Positions 10,349-18,070 of a stretch of DNA of 18,070 nt are shown piece by piece (the stretch's first letter is position 1; the number at the start of each line of letters is the position of its first letter). Origin of the DNA: Microthrixaceae bacterium (lineage in GTDB: Bacteria; Actinomycetota; Acidimicrobiia; Acidimicrobiales; Iamiaceae); contig JADJDU010000006.1 of the NCBI GenBank assembly GCA_016702505.1, positions 1 through 18,070 of the forward strand, written 5' to 3'. The position numbers and the translations under genes were made by a program. A model generated the notes under the pieces. The model ran no database searches. It was given only the letters and a program-made list of their open reading frames with translations, and was not told the origin of the DNA.

Positions 10349-11159
10349 ATGGCTGTGGTGATGGTGGACGATCTGGACGACCCGAGGTTGGCCGACTATC
10401 GGCACCTGCGCGAACCGAACGTGCGGGCGCGCGTTGAACGAAACGCCGGGATCTTCACGGTGGAGGGTTGGCTGTCGCTGGAGGCCCTCGCCGAGTCGCC
10501 TTATCTCATCCGGTCCGCGCTGGTGGCGGCACAGCACGCGGACCGGGCCGTTTCCATCGTGGGCCAGGACGTCCCCGTCTATGCCATCGCCGAGTCGGCT
10601 CTGGAGTACGTGACCGGGGTGCATTTCCATCGGGGTGTGGTGGGCGTGGCCCCGCGACCCACGCCGGCGACGGTGGAGGAGGTGGTGGCCGACGCACGGC
10701 GGGTCCTGATCGTCGAAGGGGTGAACGACTACGAACCTAGGGGCTCTGTTCCGCAACGCGTCGGCCTTCGGGGTCGATGCCGTGATCCTCGACCCGACCA
10801 CGGCAGACCCGCTCTACCGTCGAAGCACTCGAGTCTCCTTGGGCCACGTGCTGCGTGTGCCCTTCGCTCGGGTCGACAGGGAGGCATGGCCGACGGTTCT
10901 GGCCGACCTGGCGGCCGATGGCTTCGAACTTCTGGCCCTCACGCCGTCACCCGACGCTGTTCCCCTCAGGAACGTTGTCGAGCAGGGTGCGGATCGCTTT
11001 GCGGTGCTGGTCGGGGCCGAGGGCCCAGGATTGAGCGTGGCGGCGATGACCGCCGCCACGCATCGGATCCGGATCCCGATGACCGAGGGCACCGATTCGG
11101 TCAACGTCGCAACCGCGGCCGCCATCGCTCTGGCCGCGCTGTACGAGCGCCACAGCTGA
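10349..11159 (+). pseudogene. SpoU/TrmH-family RNA 2'-O-methyltransferase, one frameshift
   Basis: About 270 aa. The start is ATG 10349, with ATG 10361 also possible. The N-terminal RNA-binding part (ERNAGIFTVEGWLSLEALAES) leads to EGVNDYE, where the frame breaks near 10735. After the break come NLGALFRNA (motif 1, N-x-G-x3-R), AVLVGAEGPGLS (motif 2) and IRIPMTEGTDSVNVATAAAI (motif 3), the three motifs of the SPOUT trefoil-knot methyltransferases. The enzyme would methylate a ribose 2'-OH of rRNA or tRNA with SAM; the exact target cannot be told. It is divergent from the SDR gene. Because both halves are perfectly conserved, the frameshift is probably a sequence error. Confidence 0.85.
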
Positions 11160-11427
11160 GCGGTCCGGCCGGCCGAAAATTGAGCTCGGTGGAGGCAGCG
11201 GCGGATAGGTCCAGTCGTCGTCGCTGTGAGGGGTGATCAGACCAAGGCTTCGCGTCGGTTTGGCCATGCCGTACTTGTGGGTCGGTCCGCCTGCCGGCGC
11301 ACCTCCTGGAAATCCGACCTGGCGGTCAGGACGCCCAACAGAACGGGCAGACGTCCAGCCCGCCGTCCGGGTGACACCGCCAGCCACCACCACCCCAGAT
11401 CTCACCTCCCGTACCTCCCGTGCAGAC
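11160..11427. other. Gap between trmH-like gene and lipoprotein gene
   Basis: About 270 bases. Open frames on both strands are proline- and arginine-rich with no recognisable domain. I see no terminator with a T-run. It may hold the promoter of the following gene. Confidence 0.35.
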
Positions 11428-12054
11428 ATGGCCGGTAGATCCCCGGTCCTCTCGTCGCTTGTGTGCCCTCGGCTGGCCTTCGGAGTTCCGATCGTGCTCA
11501 TCAGGTGTTCGACCGGTGGCGACCAGGCGAAGGTGGCTGCAGCAAAGGTGCCTGCTTCGGCCGTGGTGACGGCGCCCAGCTCGACCGTTGTCGCATCGCT
11601 GGGTGCAATGGTCGGGGCCGACGGGGAGGAGGCCTCTGTCGCTGCACCACAGGTCGGTTCAGTCGATGGGGCCAGGCCCAGGTGTCGACGGACACCACCG
11701 GCGGCGGATCAGGCAGCACCGACGGTGGTTCGGGTGCCGCTCAGTCGCCGACCACCGTCGCGGCTCCTGCGCCGGTGATCACCAGCTTCACCACACCGGA
11801 TTCGATCGACTGTCACAATGGAGACTTCCAGGAGTTCACGGCCGCGTGGACCACACAGAACACCGTGAAGGTCACGATCTCCATCGACGGACCCGGGGTC
11901 TACAACGGCAGTACTCGGCCATCTTGGCGGCATCCCTGCCCTTCAATTGCTCGAGTGCCCACACCTTCACGCTCACCGCTCACAGTTCCAGATGGGCGAT
12001 CCACGACCCGCTCGGTCACCCTTCAACCCCCCCAACGTCCAAGCCGACGTCTAG
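11428..12054 (+). pseudogene. Putative secreted lipoprotein with Ig/PKD-like C-terminal domain, frameshifted
   Basis: About 205 aa when joined. ATG 11428 opens MAGRSPVLSSL, a short hydrophobic stretch and LIRCSTGGD, an imperfect lipobox with Cys before a Ser/Thr/Gly run. A low-complexity Ala/Val/Thr/Ser linker follows. After a shift near 11690 comes TDTTGGGSGSTDGGSG, then PAPVITSFTTPDSIDCHNGD and FTAAWTTQNTVKVTISIDGPG, beta-strand repeats typical of an Ig/PKD-like domain. Further shifts near 11910 and 11985 restore LPFNCSSAHTFTLTAHSS and RSTTRSVTLQPP. The two Cys may form a disulfide. It ends at TAG 12052-12054, convergent with the next minus-strand gene. Surface anchoring is inferred. Confidence 0.55.
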
Positions 12055-12260
12055 ATGGCGCGGTCGTGGCCCACCAGTTCGACCAGGTCATCCCAGTGGT
12101 CGAGCACCTCAGGGGCGATGCGAGGTCGCTCCCGGGCGTCCCGCCACGCCCGGGCGGTGCCGGTTCCGACGTTGATCAATTCCATCACCAACCCCTGGGC
12201 AGCCGGGTAGGGCTCGAGACTGCAGTACCGGAAGTCGTCGAGGATGTCGGCACGATGCAG
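12051..12260 (-). CDS. C-terminal part of an uncharacterised protein
   Basis: About 68 residues on the minus strand read as genuine protein: LHRADILDDFRYCSLEPYPA, then GLVMELINVGTGTARAWRDA, and the end DDLVELVGHDRAI with TAG at 12051-12053. The stop overlaps that of the convergent lipoprotein gene. Upstream the frame breaks; the 12260-12460 stretch shows no clear continuation or start. I do not recognise the family. The gene may be frameshifted or truncated. Confidence 0.45.
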   Translation of the reverse strand: MHRADILDDFRYCSLEPYPAAQGLVMELINVGTGTARAWRDARERPRIAPEVLDHWDDLVELVGHDRAI

Positions 12261-12475
12261 CCCCCACCCCGGAATCGGTCACCGCGGTAGCCCGCACCGA
12301 GTCCGGCGTCGGCGCCTTCGTCACCGATATTGGCGGACCTGAACGCAACGCCCGCGGAAGCGCCAGCGTGGGCGGAGGCACGGAGGTGGCTCGGCCAGGG
12401 GTTCGAGCCGGCTTCGCTGTCAGCTTCGTTTCCGGGTTCGCTCGTGGCTTCGTTGTCACTCCGCCTTCTTACGCT

Positions 12476-12494
12476 GGTCGAGCGGAGCTCGACC
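12476..12494. repeat. Perfect 8-bp palindromic hairpin
   Basis: GGTCGAGC (12476-12483) and GCTCGACC (12487-12494) flank the triplet GGA, a very stable small hairpin. It lies just before the HNH-family relic. There is no T-run, so it is more likely a REP-like palindrome or a regulatory hairpin than a classic terminator. Confidence 0.5.
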
Positions 12495-12498
12495 GAGC

Positions 12499-13512
12499 AT
12501 GGCGTAGCTAACACGGAGAACAACACGACCAACGGTTCACCACCGAAGCTGGCCGATGTGCCAGCAGAGCGGTTGGAGGCCGATCTCATCGATCTGGCTG
12601 GGCGGTTGTCGGCGGGCACCTTCAGAACTGTTGGTGTTGGTGGGTGAGCTCGATGCCCGAGGGTTGTGGGCCCGTTGGGGTGCCTTCGTGTGCGGCGTGG
12701 CTGGCCGAGGTGTGTGACATCGAGGTGTGCACGGCCCACCCAGGTCCAGGTGGCCCGAGCCCCTACGCACCTACCCGGCGTTGGCTGAGGCGATGGCTAA
12801 TGGTGATGTCTCTTACGCCCAAAGCCAGGGTGCTGGTCCCTCACCTCGCCGAATCCAACGTTGACGTCTGTTGCATCTGGCGGTCCCAACCCGGCTGGGC
12901 GGCTCCAGGGGCTGCGATCGCGGCGTGGTCCCAACGCAACGAACCCCGGGACCATCCCCGCCGTCGGCACGAAGAACAGAAGCGTGTCCCGGCGTACCAG
13001 CCAGGACCAGGGATGGTGACCATACCGCCCGTCTCGCCCCCGCAACCGCCGGAGCCGTGTACGGTGATGAACGCCCGCGTCACCCGGTCCGCCGCGCCCG
13101 CAGGCGCGTCACTGCCCCAACAACGCCGACCCACTGGCCGAGGATCACTACCAACGGCGGCAGCAACGTCGACGTCGAGGTGGTGATCCACGTTCAGGAG
13201 ACGCCACCACCCCTGACCGACGGCACCCCCATCAACGACCACGTCGTAGCCCGACTCTTGCCTCAGGCGTTCGTTTCGTTGCTGCTGGTCGACGCAACCG
13301 CCGACCAATCGATGCCAACCCACGCCGCCGCACCCCGACCCAAACGCCCGAAACTGGGTCATCGGCAGGCTCAACCCAGAGTGCAGTCATCTTCGGTTGT
13401 CGGGCCCGGACCTTCCTCAATACGACCACATCGGCCTTACGCCCGGCGGCCCCACCATCGTCGCCAACCTCCAACGCCTCTGCGGCCCCACAACCAGGCG
13501 GACCAAGCCTGA
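12499..13512 (+). pseudogene. 13E12-repeat (DUF222) HNH endonuclease, multiply frameshifted
   Basis: A relic of the actinobacterial 13E12/DUF222-HNH family. LADVPAERLEADLIDLAGRL, then (other frames) ELLVLVGELDARGLWARWGA, SCAAWLAEVCDIEVCTA, QVARALRTYPALAEAMANGD and VSYAKARVLVPHLAESNVDD form the DUF222 half. VDVEVVIHVQE and PINDHVVARLLPQAFVSLLL follow. The HNH part appears as LPQYDHIGLTPGGPTIVANL, then LQRLCGPHNQ, ending QADQA and TGA at 13510-13512. At least six frame changes are needed. The middle (about 12900-13120) is hard to follow and may also carry a deletion. Such proteins are often mobile and repeated in genomes. The number of lesions exceeds that of its neighbours, so real decay is plausible. 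Confidence 0.7.
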
Positions 13513-13529
13513 GCCGGCGGGCGAGGTCC

Positions 13530-13703
13530 TGCTGAGGTGCCGCCGATCAACAACTCCATGCGCACCACTTCTGGCACCACGATGGTGGTCTCGGATTCGA
13601 CGGCCTCGACCAGGCGGCGATGCACGGCCGAGCCGGTGGACTTGAGGAACTCGATCCACGCCGAGGTATCCACCACCACGGCCTCGTCAACCACCTCGAC
13701 CAC
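13530..13703 (-). pseudogene. vapC: VapC-like PIN toxin, C-terminally truncated
   Basis: The GTG start at 13703 (or a later GTG) leads to AVVVDTSAWIEFLKSTGS, the first PIN strand with its catalytic Asp, then SETTIVVPEVVRMELLIGG, holding the second conserved acid. A VapC normally runs about 130 aa with two more acidic residues. Here recognisable sequence stops near 13540, 20-30 bases from the 3' end of the convergent HNH relic. Only about 55 residues remain, so the toxin should be inactive. Loss probably accompanied insertion or rearrangement of the HNH gene. Confidence 0.7.
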
Positions 13704-13718
13704 GAGATGACCGGCCGC

Positions 13719-13934
13719 TCACCCGGCGTGGGCCGGATCGGCATCGCTGAGGGCTTCGACTCCGTCGTTGGTCAGATCGAACCGGTGCCTTGCATGGCGA
13801 GCACCTCCGACCGCGTCATGGGCTCACCCCAGCTTCTCCAGCGCCAGTTGGACGGCTGCTCGCCAGGTCAAGCGGTAGCGGCGCATCGCCAACTCGACCA
13901 GCTCATCATCGAGCTCGATGTTCGTCCGGGTCAC
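13719..13934 (-). pseudogene. vapB: VapB-like antitoxin, two compensating frameshifts
   Basis: GTG 13934 gives TRTNIELDDELVELAMRRYR, then RAAVQLALEKL, the ribbon-helix-helix part of VapB antitoxins (MxRTNIELDD). The frame breaks near 13827, continues GEPMTRSEVLAMQGTG, breaks again near 13785, and ends FDLTNDGVEALSDADPAHAG with TGA 13719-13721. The total length is 3n. It lies directly upstream of the vapC relic with 15 bases between, the normal vapBC order. It would both neutralise VapC and repress the operon if functional. Confidence 0.72.
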
Positions 13935-14284
13935 GTGCACCACGATACACGCTGATGTCGACCACCCCCCGATTGGGGATCAGCATCCGCGATGCGACCA
14001 CGCAGAAGTCGATGGCCTCGTCCTCCCCAGAACGTGGACGGCGTGACCCGGTCCCACCGAGGCGGCTCGCATCCACCAGATCAACCTCCCCTCATCCAGC
14101 GGCCCAACTTCCAGGCTTGGTACCGGGGACCCGTTACCCTGCCACTGCTGAACCGATGCGGGAGACATCAATCTTCGTCGGCGGGCGATCAGCTACGCTC
14201 GTGATCGCCTGTGCGATCTGAGCGTGGCGTACCCACGGTCCCATCGACGCTCAGGGCGGAGTTTTCTGATTAGAAGGTCTCATT
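13935..14284. other. Stretch between vapB and mscL, possibly coding on the minus strand
   Basis: No gene can be assigned. On the minus strand, broken readings such as EDEAIDFCVVASRMLIPNRG and GVVDISVY just upstream of vapB look protein-like and could be the end of a decayed gene. CTGAGCGT (14218-14225) and ACGCTCAG (14247-14254) form an 8-bp inverted repeat about 30 bases before the mscL start, possibly regulatory. Confidence 0.35.
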
Positions 14285-14656
14285 GTGATCAAGAATTCAA
14301 AGAGTTCTCGCGGGGCAACGTCGTGGATCCGGCAGTGGCGGTGGTCATCGGCGGTGCGTTCAGCCATCGTCAAGGCCCTGTCCAAGAGGCATCTTGACGC
14401 CGCTGGTCCGGCATGATCGTGAGCACCGACTGGCGACATGGCCCTTCACCCTCAATAGCGGCACCTTCAGCTACGGCATCGTGATCGATCCGGTGATCAG
14501 CTTCGTGCTGATCGCAGCGGTGGTGTTCTTCCTGATCGTGAAGCCGATGCAGGTGTTGGCTGCCCGTCGGAGCCAAGGAAAGTCGAAGCCGACGAACCGA
14601 CCCCAGAAGCGGTGCTGTTGACCGAGATCCGCGACCTGCTCCGCGCCCGCCAGTAG
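14285..14656 (+). pseudogene. mscL: Large-conductance mechanosensitive channel MscL, frameshifted
   Basis: About 125 aa after correction. GTG 14285 opens VIKEFKEF, followed by the first transmembrane helix (GNVVDLAVAVVIGGAFSAIV), then LTPL, the periplasmic loop (TDWRHMAFTLNSGTFSYG), the second helix (DAVISFVLIAAVVFFLIVKP) and a cytoplasmic tail ending TEIRDLLRARQ with TAG 14654-14656. Frames must be joined at several points near 14295-14400 and once near 14580. MscL is a homopentameric inner-membrane channel that opens under membrane tension to release solutes on hypo-osmotic shock. So many shifts in a conserved channel favour sequence error over decay. Confidence 0.85.
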
Positions 14657-14720
14657 CTCGATCGGCACAACGGAGCGTCCGTCGGTACGGGGCCCGCACC
14701 CAAGTTCGACCCTGGTGAGC

Positions 14721-15707
14721 TCAAGCCTTCCGTAGGCGGGCGATCACTCCGTCGGCTCTCTCGCTGGGCATCTCGCGGCGCACGAAGTGCGTTCCCGGGA
14801 AACTCATGCACTCGTGAGGTATGCCGGCCTGGTGGAGCAGACCCGGAACTCACGCTGGCCAGCCCGCACCGGTGTCTCGTTCACGTCCTCACCGAGCCCG
14901 CAGACCGCTGAACACCCGCTTGTTGTCGTAGCTCGGTACCCGTTGGCACAGGTTGTCGGCAGTGACCGGGCCTCGTTCAAACGGGCGCCAGATCGTGCCT
15001 CCGGCCAGCTCCACTGCAGCCGAGCTGGTGTTGGCCCAGTGGACCACCACCCGCCGTCCCGGCACCAGGCTGGCCGGTCCTGAATGGCTGCTCACCGACG
15101 CGAAGTGGCCGTAGTACTTGGCGGCGTACTTGAGGGCCCCGAAACCGCCCATCGAGAACCCAGATACGGCGCGCCCGTTGTACTCGGCGTAGGTGCGGAA
15201 GTTGGCGTCGATCCAGGGGATGAGCTGGTTGATGTGGAAGGACTCCCAGTTGCGGGGGCCAGCCAAGGAGAGGACCGGGTTCGAGTACCAGCCGGCCTTA
15301 CCGCCATCGGGCATTACCAGATCAGGCGCTTGCCGGCGATGAGCCGTAGATGTCGTCGTTCATATCGAAGGAACAAGTCGCCGGAACCGCCGTGGAACAG
15401 GTAATCACCGGGTACCGGCGCCAGCTCATCGGTAGTAGTCGTCGAGGAGCAGCACGTTCACGGCCGGCTGCCAGCCGATCTGGTTGGTGGCGAAGCGGTA
15501 GTAGTTCATCCGTCCACCGAACACGGCGTGATCGGTGATGGTCAGACCGAACCCGTTCGAGGCCGCCGCTGCGGGGGCAGCCCCCAACGCCAGGCTCCCG
15601 AACCCGCCCAGAGACGCCACCGCAGCGGCTCCTCCGACGGCTCGTAGGAAGCTTCGACGGTCGCTGCCGCCCTCGGTTGCCGGCACCTGGTGCTTGGTCA
15701 AGGTCAT
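14721..15707 (-). pseudogene. Tat-exported Ag85-like alpha/beta-hydrolase esterase, frameshifted
   Basis: About 329 aa when joined. ATG 15707 is followed by a twin-arginine signal (DRRSFLRAVGG then a long Ala/Gly hydrophobic run to APAAAA), so export by Tat is expected. MNYYRFATNQIGWQPAVNVLL and YLFHGGSGD follow, with frame changes near 15430 and 15330. NQLIPWIDANFRTY and GFSMGGFGALKYAAKYYG give the nucleophile elbow G-x-S-x-G. After shifts near 14900 come QAGIPHECMSFPGTHFVRRE, with the catalytic His, and a stop at 14721-14723. It is a secreted serine esterase of the esterase D/antigen 85 superfamily; the substrate is unknown. It is divergent from the AraC-type regulator, which may control it. 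Confidence 0.8.
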
Positions 15708-15848
15708 CCCCTTCTGGAGTGCACGTGTCGCAGGTCACGCGACGGGCTGGTGTGCTAACTATCTGTGGAGGGGCGGCCTAGTGCCAGTGCGCAGCGGGCC
15801 ACGTCCGGGGTCATCGGGGGGCCAGCAAAGGACTGAGGCGTCTAGACG
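15708..15848. promoter_or_regulatory. Divergent promoter region, esterase / AraC-type regulator
   Basis: These 141 bases separate two divergent starts and should hold both promoters and any operator of the regulator. TAACTAT near 15756 is a possible -10-like element. No clear inverted repeat is seen. Confidence 0.4.
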
Positions 15849-16892
15849 ATGCGAATCGAAGATCTGGACCGCCCGATGGTGCCCGCGAGCTACGCGGTGA
15901 TGTTGCTGGACGCGGCCGCTGTTCACGGCGTCAAGGCCGATCAGCTCCTAGATGCGGCCGGCATCTCAGCCCAGCGGCTCGACGATCCCAGCGCCCGCGT
16001 TTCGGTCATAGACATCGCCGCCATGTTGGAGCGGGCCATGGCCCTCACCGGTGAGCCCGGTATCGGCTATGAGATCGGCCTGAGCAGCAGCCTCATGTCC
16101 CACGGTCTCATGGGGTTCGGCATGCTCACATCTCCGACGTTTCGAGAGGCGATCCGGTTCGGTACCGACTATCTCCAACTGCGGGTCCCGGTGCTGTCGG
16201 CAGAACTACGGGTGGACGACGACGTGGCTGTGGTGTCGGTGGTCGAGACGGTCCCGTTGGGAGACCTTCGACAGGTCCTGTTCGACCTCTTTCTGGTGAA
16301 GGTGGCTCGCATAGGCGGATCGGTGACCCAGTACCACTTGGGCCTCGACGACGTCGAGCTGTGGTTCGACTACCCCGAGCCGTCCTACTACCAGCGGTTC
16401 AAGGACCGCCTGCCGACCGTGCGTTTCGACCAGGGAGCAAACGAGGTTCGCTTCGATGCGGCCCTGCTGGACCGTCGGTCTGAGACCGCTGATCCTGCCA
16501 ACGCCAAGATGGTGGAGGAACAGATCCGCCGCGAGGTCGACGAGCTGGGGATCTCAGATGACGTGGTGGGCCAGGTGCGGGCTGCGCTCCAGGCCGCGGA
16601 ACACGGCTACCCCAGCCTTGCCGAGGTGGCCGACCAGCTTCACCTGTCGAGCCGGACGCTCAAGCGCCGCCTGGCCGAGCGCGCCACCAGCTTCCACCAG
16701 CTTGTCGACTCGGCGCGGCGAGCCGAGGCCATCAGGCTGCTCACCAGCACCTCCCTGTCGATCGAACAGGTTGCTCGGCGTCTGGGCTACTCGGACTCCA
16801 GCAGCTTCCGGCGCGCCTTTCAAGGCTGGACCGACACCACCCCGGGAGCCTTCCGGGACAACCGCGCAACGCCCGAAGGTGGCTCGGCGTAG
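15849..16892 (+). CDS. AraC-family transcriptional regulator (OruR/Arabinose_bd type)
   Basis: 347 aa, intact, ATG 15849. Residues about 20-205 match the Arabinose_bd N-terminal domain of AraC regulators of the OruR/QhpR kind (SHGLMGFGMLTSPTFREAIR, then YLQLRVPVLS), which senses a small ligand. Residues about 240-335 hold the double HTH: SLAEVADQLHLSSRTLKRRL and SIEQVARRLGYSDSSSFRRA followed by GWTDTTPGAFR. A cytoplasmic DNA-binding activator, likely of itself and the divergent esterase. Its clean frame contrasts with its neighbours. Confidence 0.92.
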   Translation: MRIEDLDRPMVPASYAVMLLDAAAVHGVKADQLLDAAGISAQRLDDPSARVSVIDIAAMLERAMALTGEPGIGYEIGLSSSLMSHGLMGFGMLTSPTFREAIRFGTDYLQLRVPVLSAELRVDDDVAVVSVVETVPLGDLRQVLFDLFLVKVARIGGSVTQYHLGLDDVELWFDYPEPSYYQRFKDRLPTVRFDQGANEVRFDAALLDRRSETADPANAKMVEEQIRREVDELGISDDVVGQVRAALQAAEHGYPSLAEVADQLHLSSRTLKRRLAERATSFHQLVDSARRAEAIRLLTSTSLSIEQVARRLGYSDSSSFRRAFQGWTDTTPGAFRDNRATPEGGSA

Positions 16893-17000
16893 AGAACCGG
16901 GCGTGAAACCAGCGCCCTCCGGGTGATCGGTGCGACACATCGAGACGGTCTGACCGCCCGCTGCTCGGGCCGGCAGCCCATCGGCTCTAACGTTGCGAGT

Positions 17001-18070
17001 ATGGAGGAGGTCGGTGACAGGATGGCGCGGCCCGTTCCCGCATGGTTGGACGCCCTCGTCGAGCAGGGAATCGGGCGACGGTCGTCTTCCGTTCGGATCC
17101 GACCATCTCCTACTCGAACTGATGCGCCATGGACCTGCAGTTACACACCTGGCCCGGGATTGGCGGGCGCTGCCCTGGACTTCGTTCATCCCGACGACCT
17201 GTCACGGGTGGCGCCGGCGGCACGACCGGTGCCGAAAGAAAGCGCGGGAGCTCGGCCGGCCCTGGCCTCATGCGAATCCGCACCGCGGCCGGCGAGTGGC
17301 GACCCATGGAGCTGAACCCTCGCCAGATGGACCTGCCCGACCCTCCCGAAGGCCCAGGCTCGGTGCTGGCGGTGACGATCAGGGACCACCAGATGGAAGA
17401 CACCCACTGGCGGTTCTGTAGCGGGTTGGCGTCGGGATCCGACTTCCCAAAGGCGGTGGATGGGTTCGCCCGGGGGCTCTCGAGCAGCACCGACGGGGCG
17501 ATGGGCGTCACGTTCGGGGTCGACGGATCCCGCCAGATTGTGGGGCCTCTGACCGCGGAGCTCGTCTGGCCCTGGGGCGACGAACTGCATCGGTTCCCGG
17601 TCATGGGCTCCAACCCAGGACATGAGACGACCTCGATACCAGATCCCGGGTTGGGTGTGGCTGAAGCGATGCCCCAGGCCGACCCGTGGACTCGGGCGAT
17701 CATCACCGGCAAACCGGCATGGGCCGTGCCTGGCGTCTTGCCCGAGCCGCAGCGCACGATGGCTGAGCGCCTCGGAGCCGGCGTAGTGGTCGTGGTGCCG
17801 GTGCCGGACCCCGCCCGAACTGCCTGCCCTCATCGTCCAGTGCCCGGTCGAAGAGGCCATGGAAGATCCACGCCGGGCCTTGGCCCGGCGTCCCGAAAAC
17901 AAGCGATGGTGGCTTGGAGCGTCGACTCGCTGGCGCAGTTGCGCTTCTGCCCACCACGACCCTCTCTGACCGGCCTGGCCAACCGAGCCCAGTTCTTCGA
18001 TCGGGGTGAGCCAGCTCCACGGGGGCGTCGGGCGGCTATGGCGTCTGCTACGTCGATCTCGACCAGTTCA
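17001..18070 (+). pseudogene. PAS/GAF-like/GGDEF signalling protein, partial and frameshifted
   Basis: The start is ATG 17001 or 17022 in the same frame (MARPVPAWLDALVEQG). A PAS-like domain follows (frame change near 17085), with LAGAALDFVHPDDLSRVAPA as its HPDD landmark and GEWRPMELNP further on. From about 17340 WRFCSGLASGSDFPKAVDGF and MGVTFGVDGSRQIVGPLTAE resemble a GAF-like segment. Near 17950 HHDPL, then after a shift TGLANRAQFFDR, and at the edge YGVCYVDLDQF mark the beginning of a GGDEF domain. The gene leaves the window before the GGDEF signature, so active cyclase versus degenerate domain cannot be judged. The stop at 17417-17419 (TAG after CGGTTCTG) and other shifts are probably sequence errors. 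Confidence 0.65.

Noticed and set aside
16554..17189. Minus-strand 211-aa open frame
   Set aside because: Overlaps the clean AraC HTH region and the start of the PAS/GGDEF gene; no supporting motif.

Overview
The window is high-GC DNA from a bacterium, most likely an actinomycete and perhaps class Acidimicrobiia. I infer this from the GC-rich codon use, frequent GTG starts, a 13E12-type HNH family gene, an AraC/OruR-type regulator and a Tat-exported Ag85-like esterase. No ribosomal RNA or other hard taxonomic marker is present.

Bases 1-5664 (+) hold a tight operon for a restriction-modification-like defence system. A 228-aa SAM-motif methyltransferase subunit is followed, with overlaps, by an Eco57I-like adenine methyltransferase carrying NPPY (five apparent frameshifts) and by an intact 846-aa protein joining a T5orf172/GIY-YIG-like domain to an SF2 helicase. 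A visibly lower-GC gene of unknown function follows. The motifs in the two methyltransferase genes look complementary. Bases 5665-6354 carry an antitoxin-like fragment on the minus strand, short direct repeats, and the 3' part of a tRNA-Val(CAC) followed by a terminator. This is the usual look of the distal attachment site of an element integrated in a tRNA gene. The R-M operon would then be cargo of an island whose other end, with the intact tRNA, lies left of the window.

From 6355 on, the sequence looks like chromosome with accessory pockets. In order: an Xre-GNAT pair (-), a HepT/MntA type VII toxin-antitoxin pair (-), an unusual SDR oxidoreductase (-), a SpoU/TrmH RNA methyltransferase (+), a putative lipoprotein (+), the tail of an unknown gene (-), a 13E12-type HNH nuclease relic (+), a VapBC pair with truncated VapC (-), mscL (+), a secreted Ag85-like esterase (-), a divergent AraC-family regulator (+), and a PAS/GAF-like/GGDEF signalling gene (+) running off the right end.

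Almost every gene right of 6.7 kb, and the second methyltransferase, shows one or more 1-2 base frameshifts or a stop that restores a family-like protein when corrected. This includes ordinary genes such as mscL and trmH. Only the first methyltransferase subunit, the helicase, the 4975-5664 gene, mntA and the AraC regulator read cleanly. The simplest explanation is indel-type sequencing error. Real decay is also possible for the HNH and VapC genes. Coordinates of broken genes below span the whole reconstructed gene.
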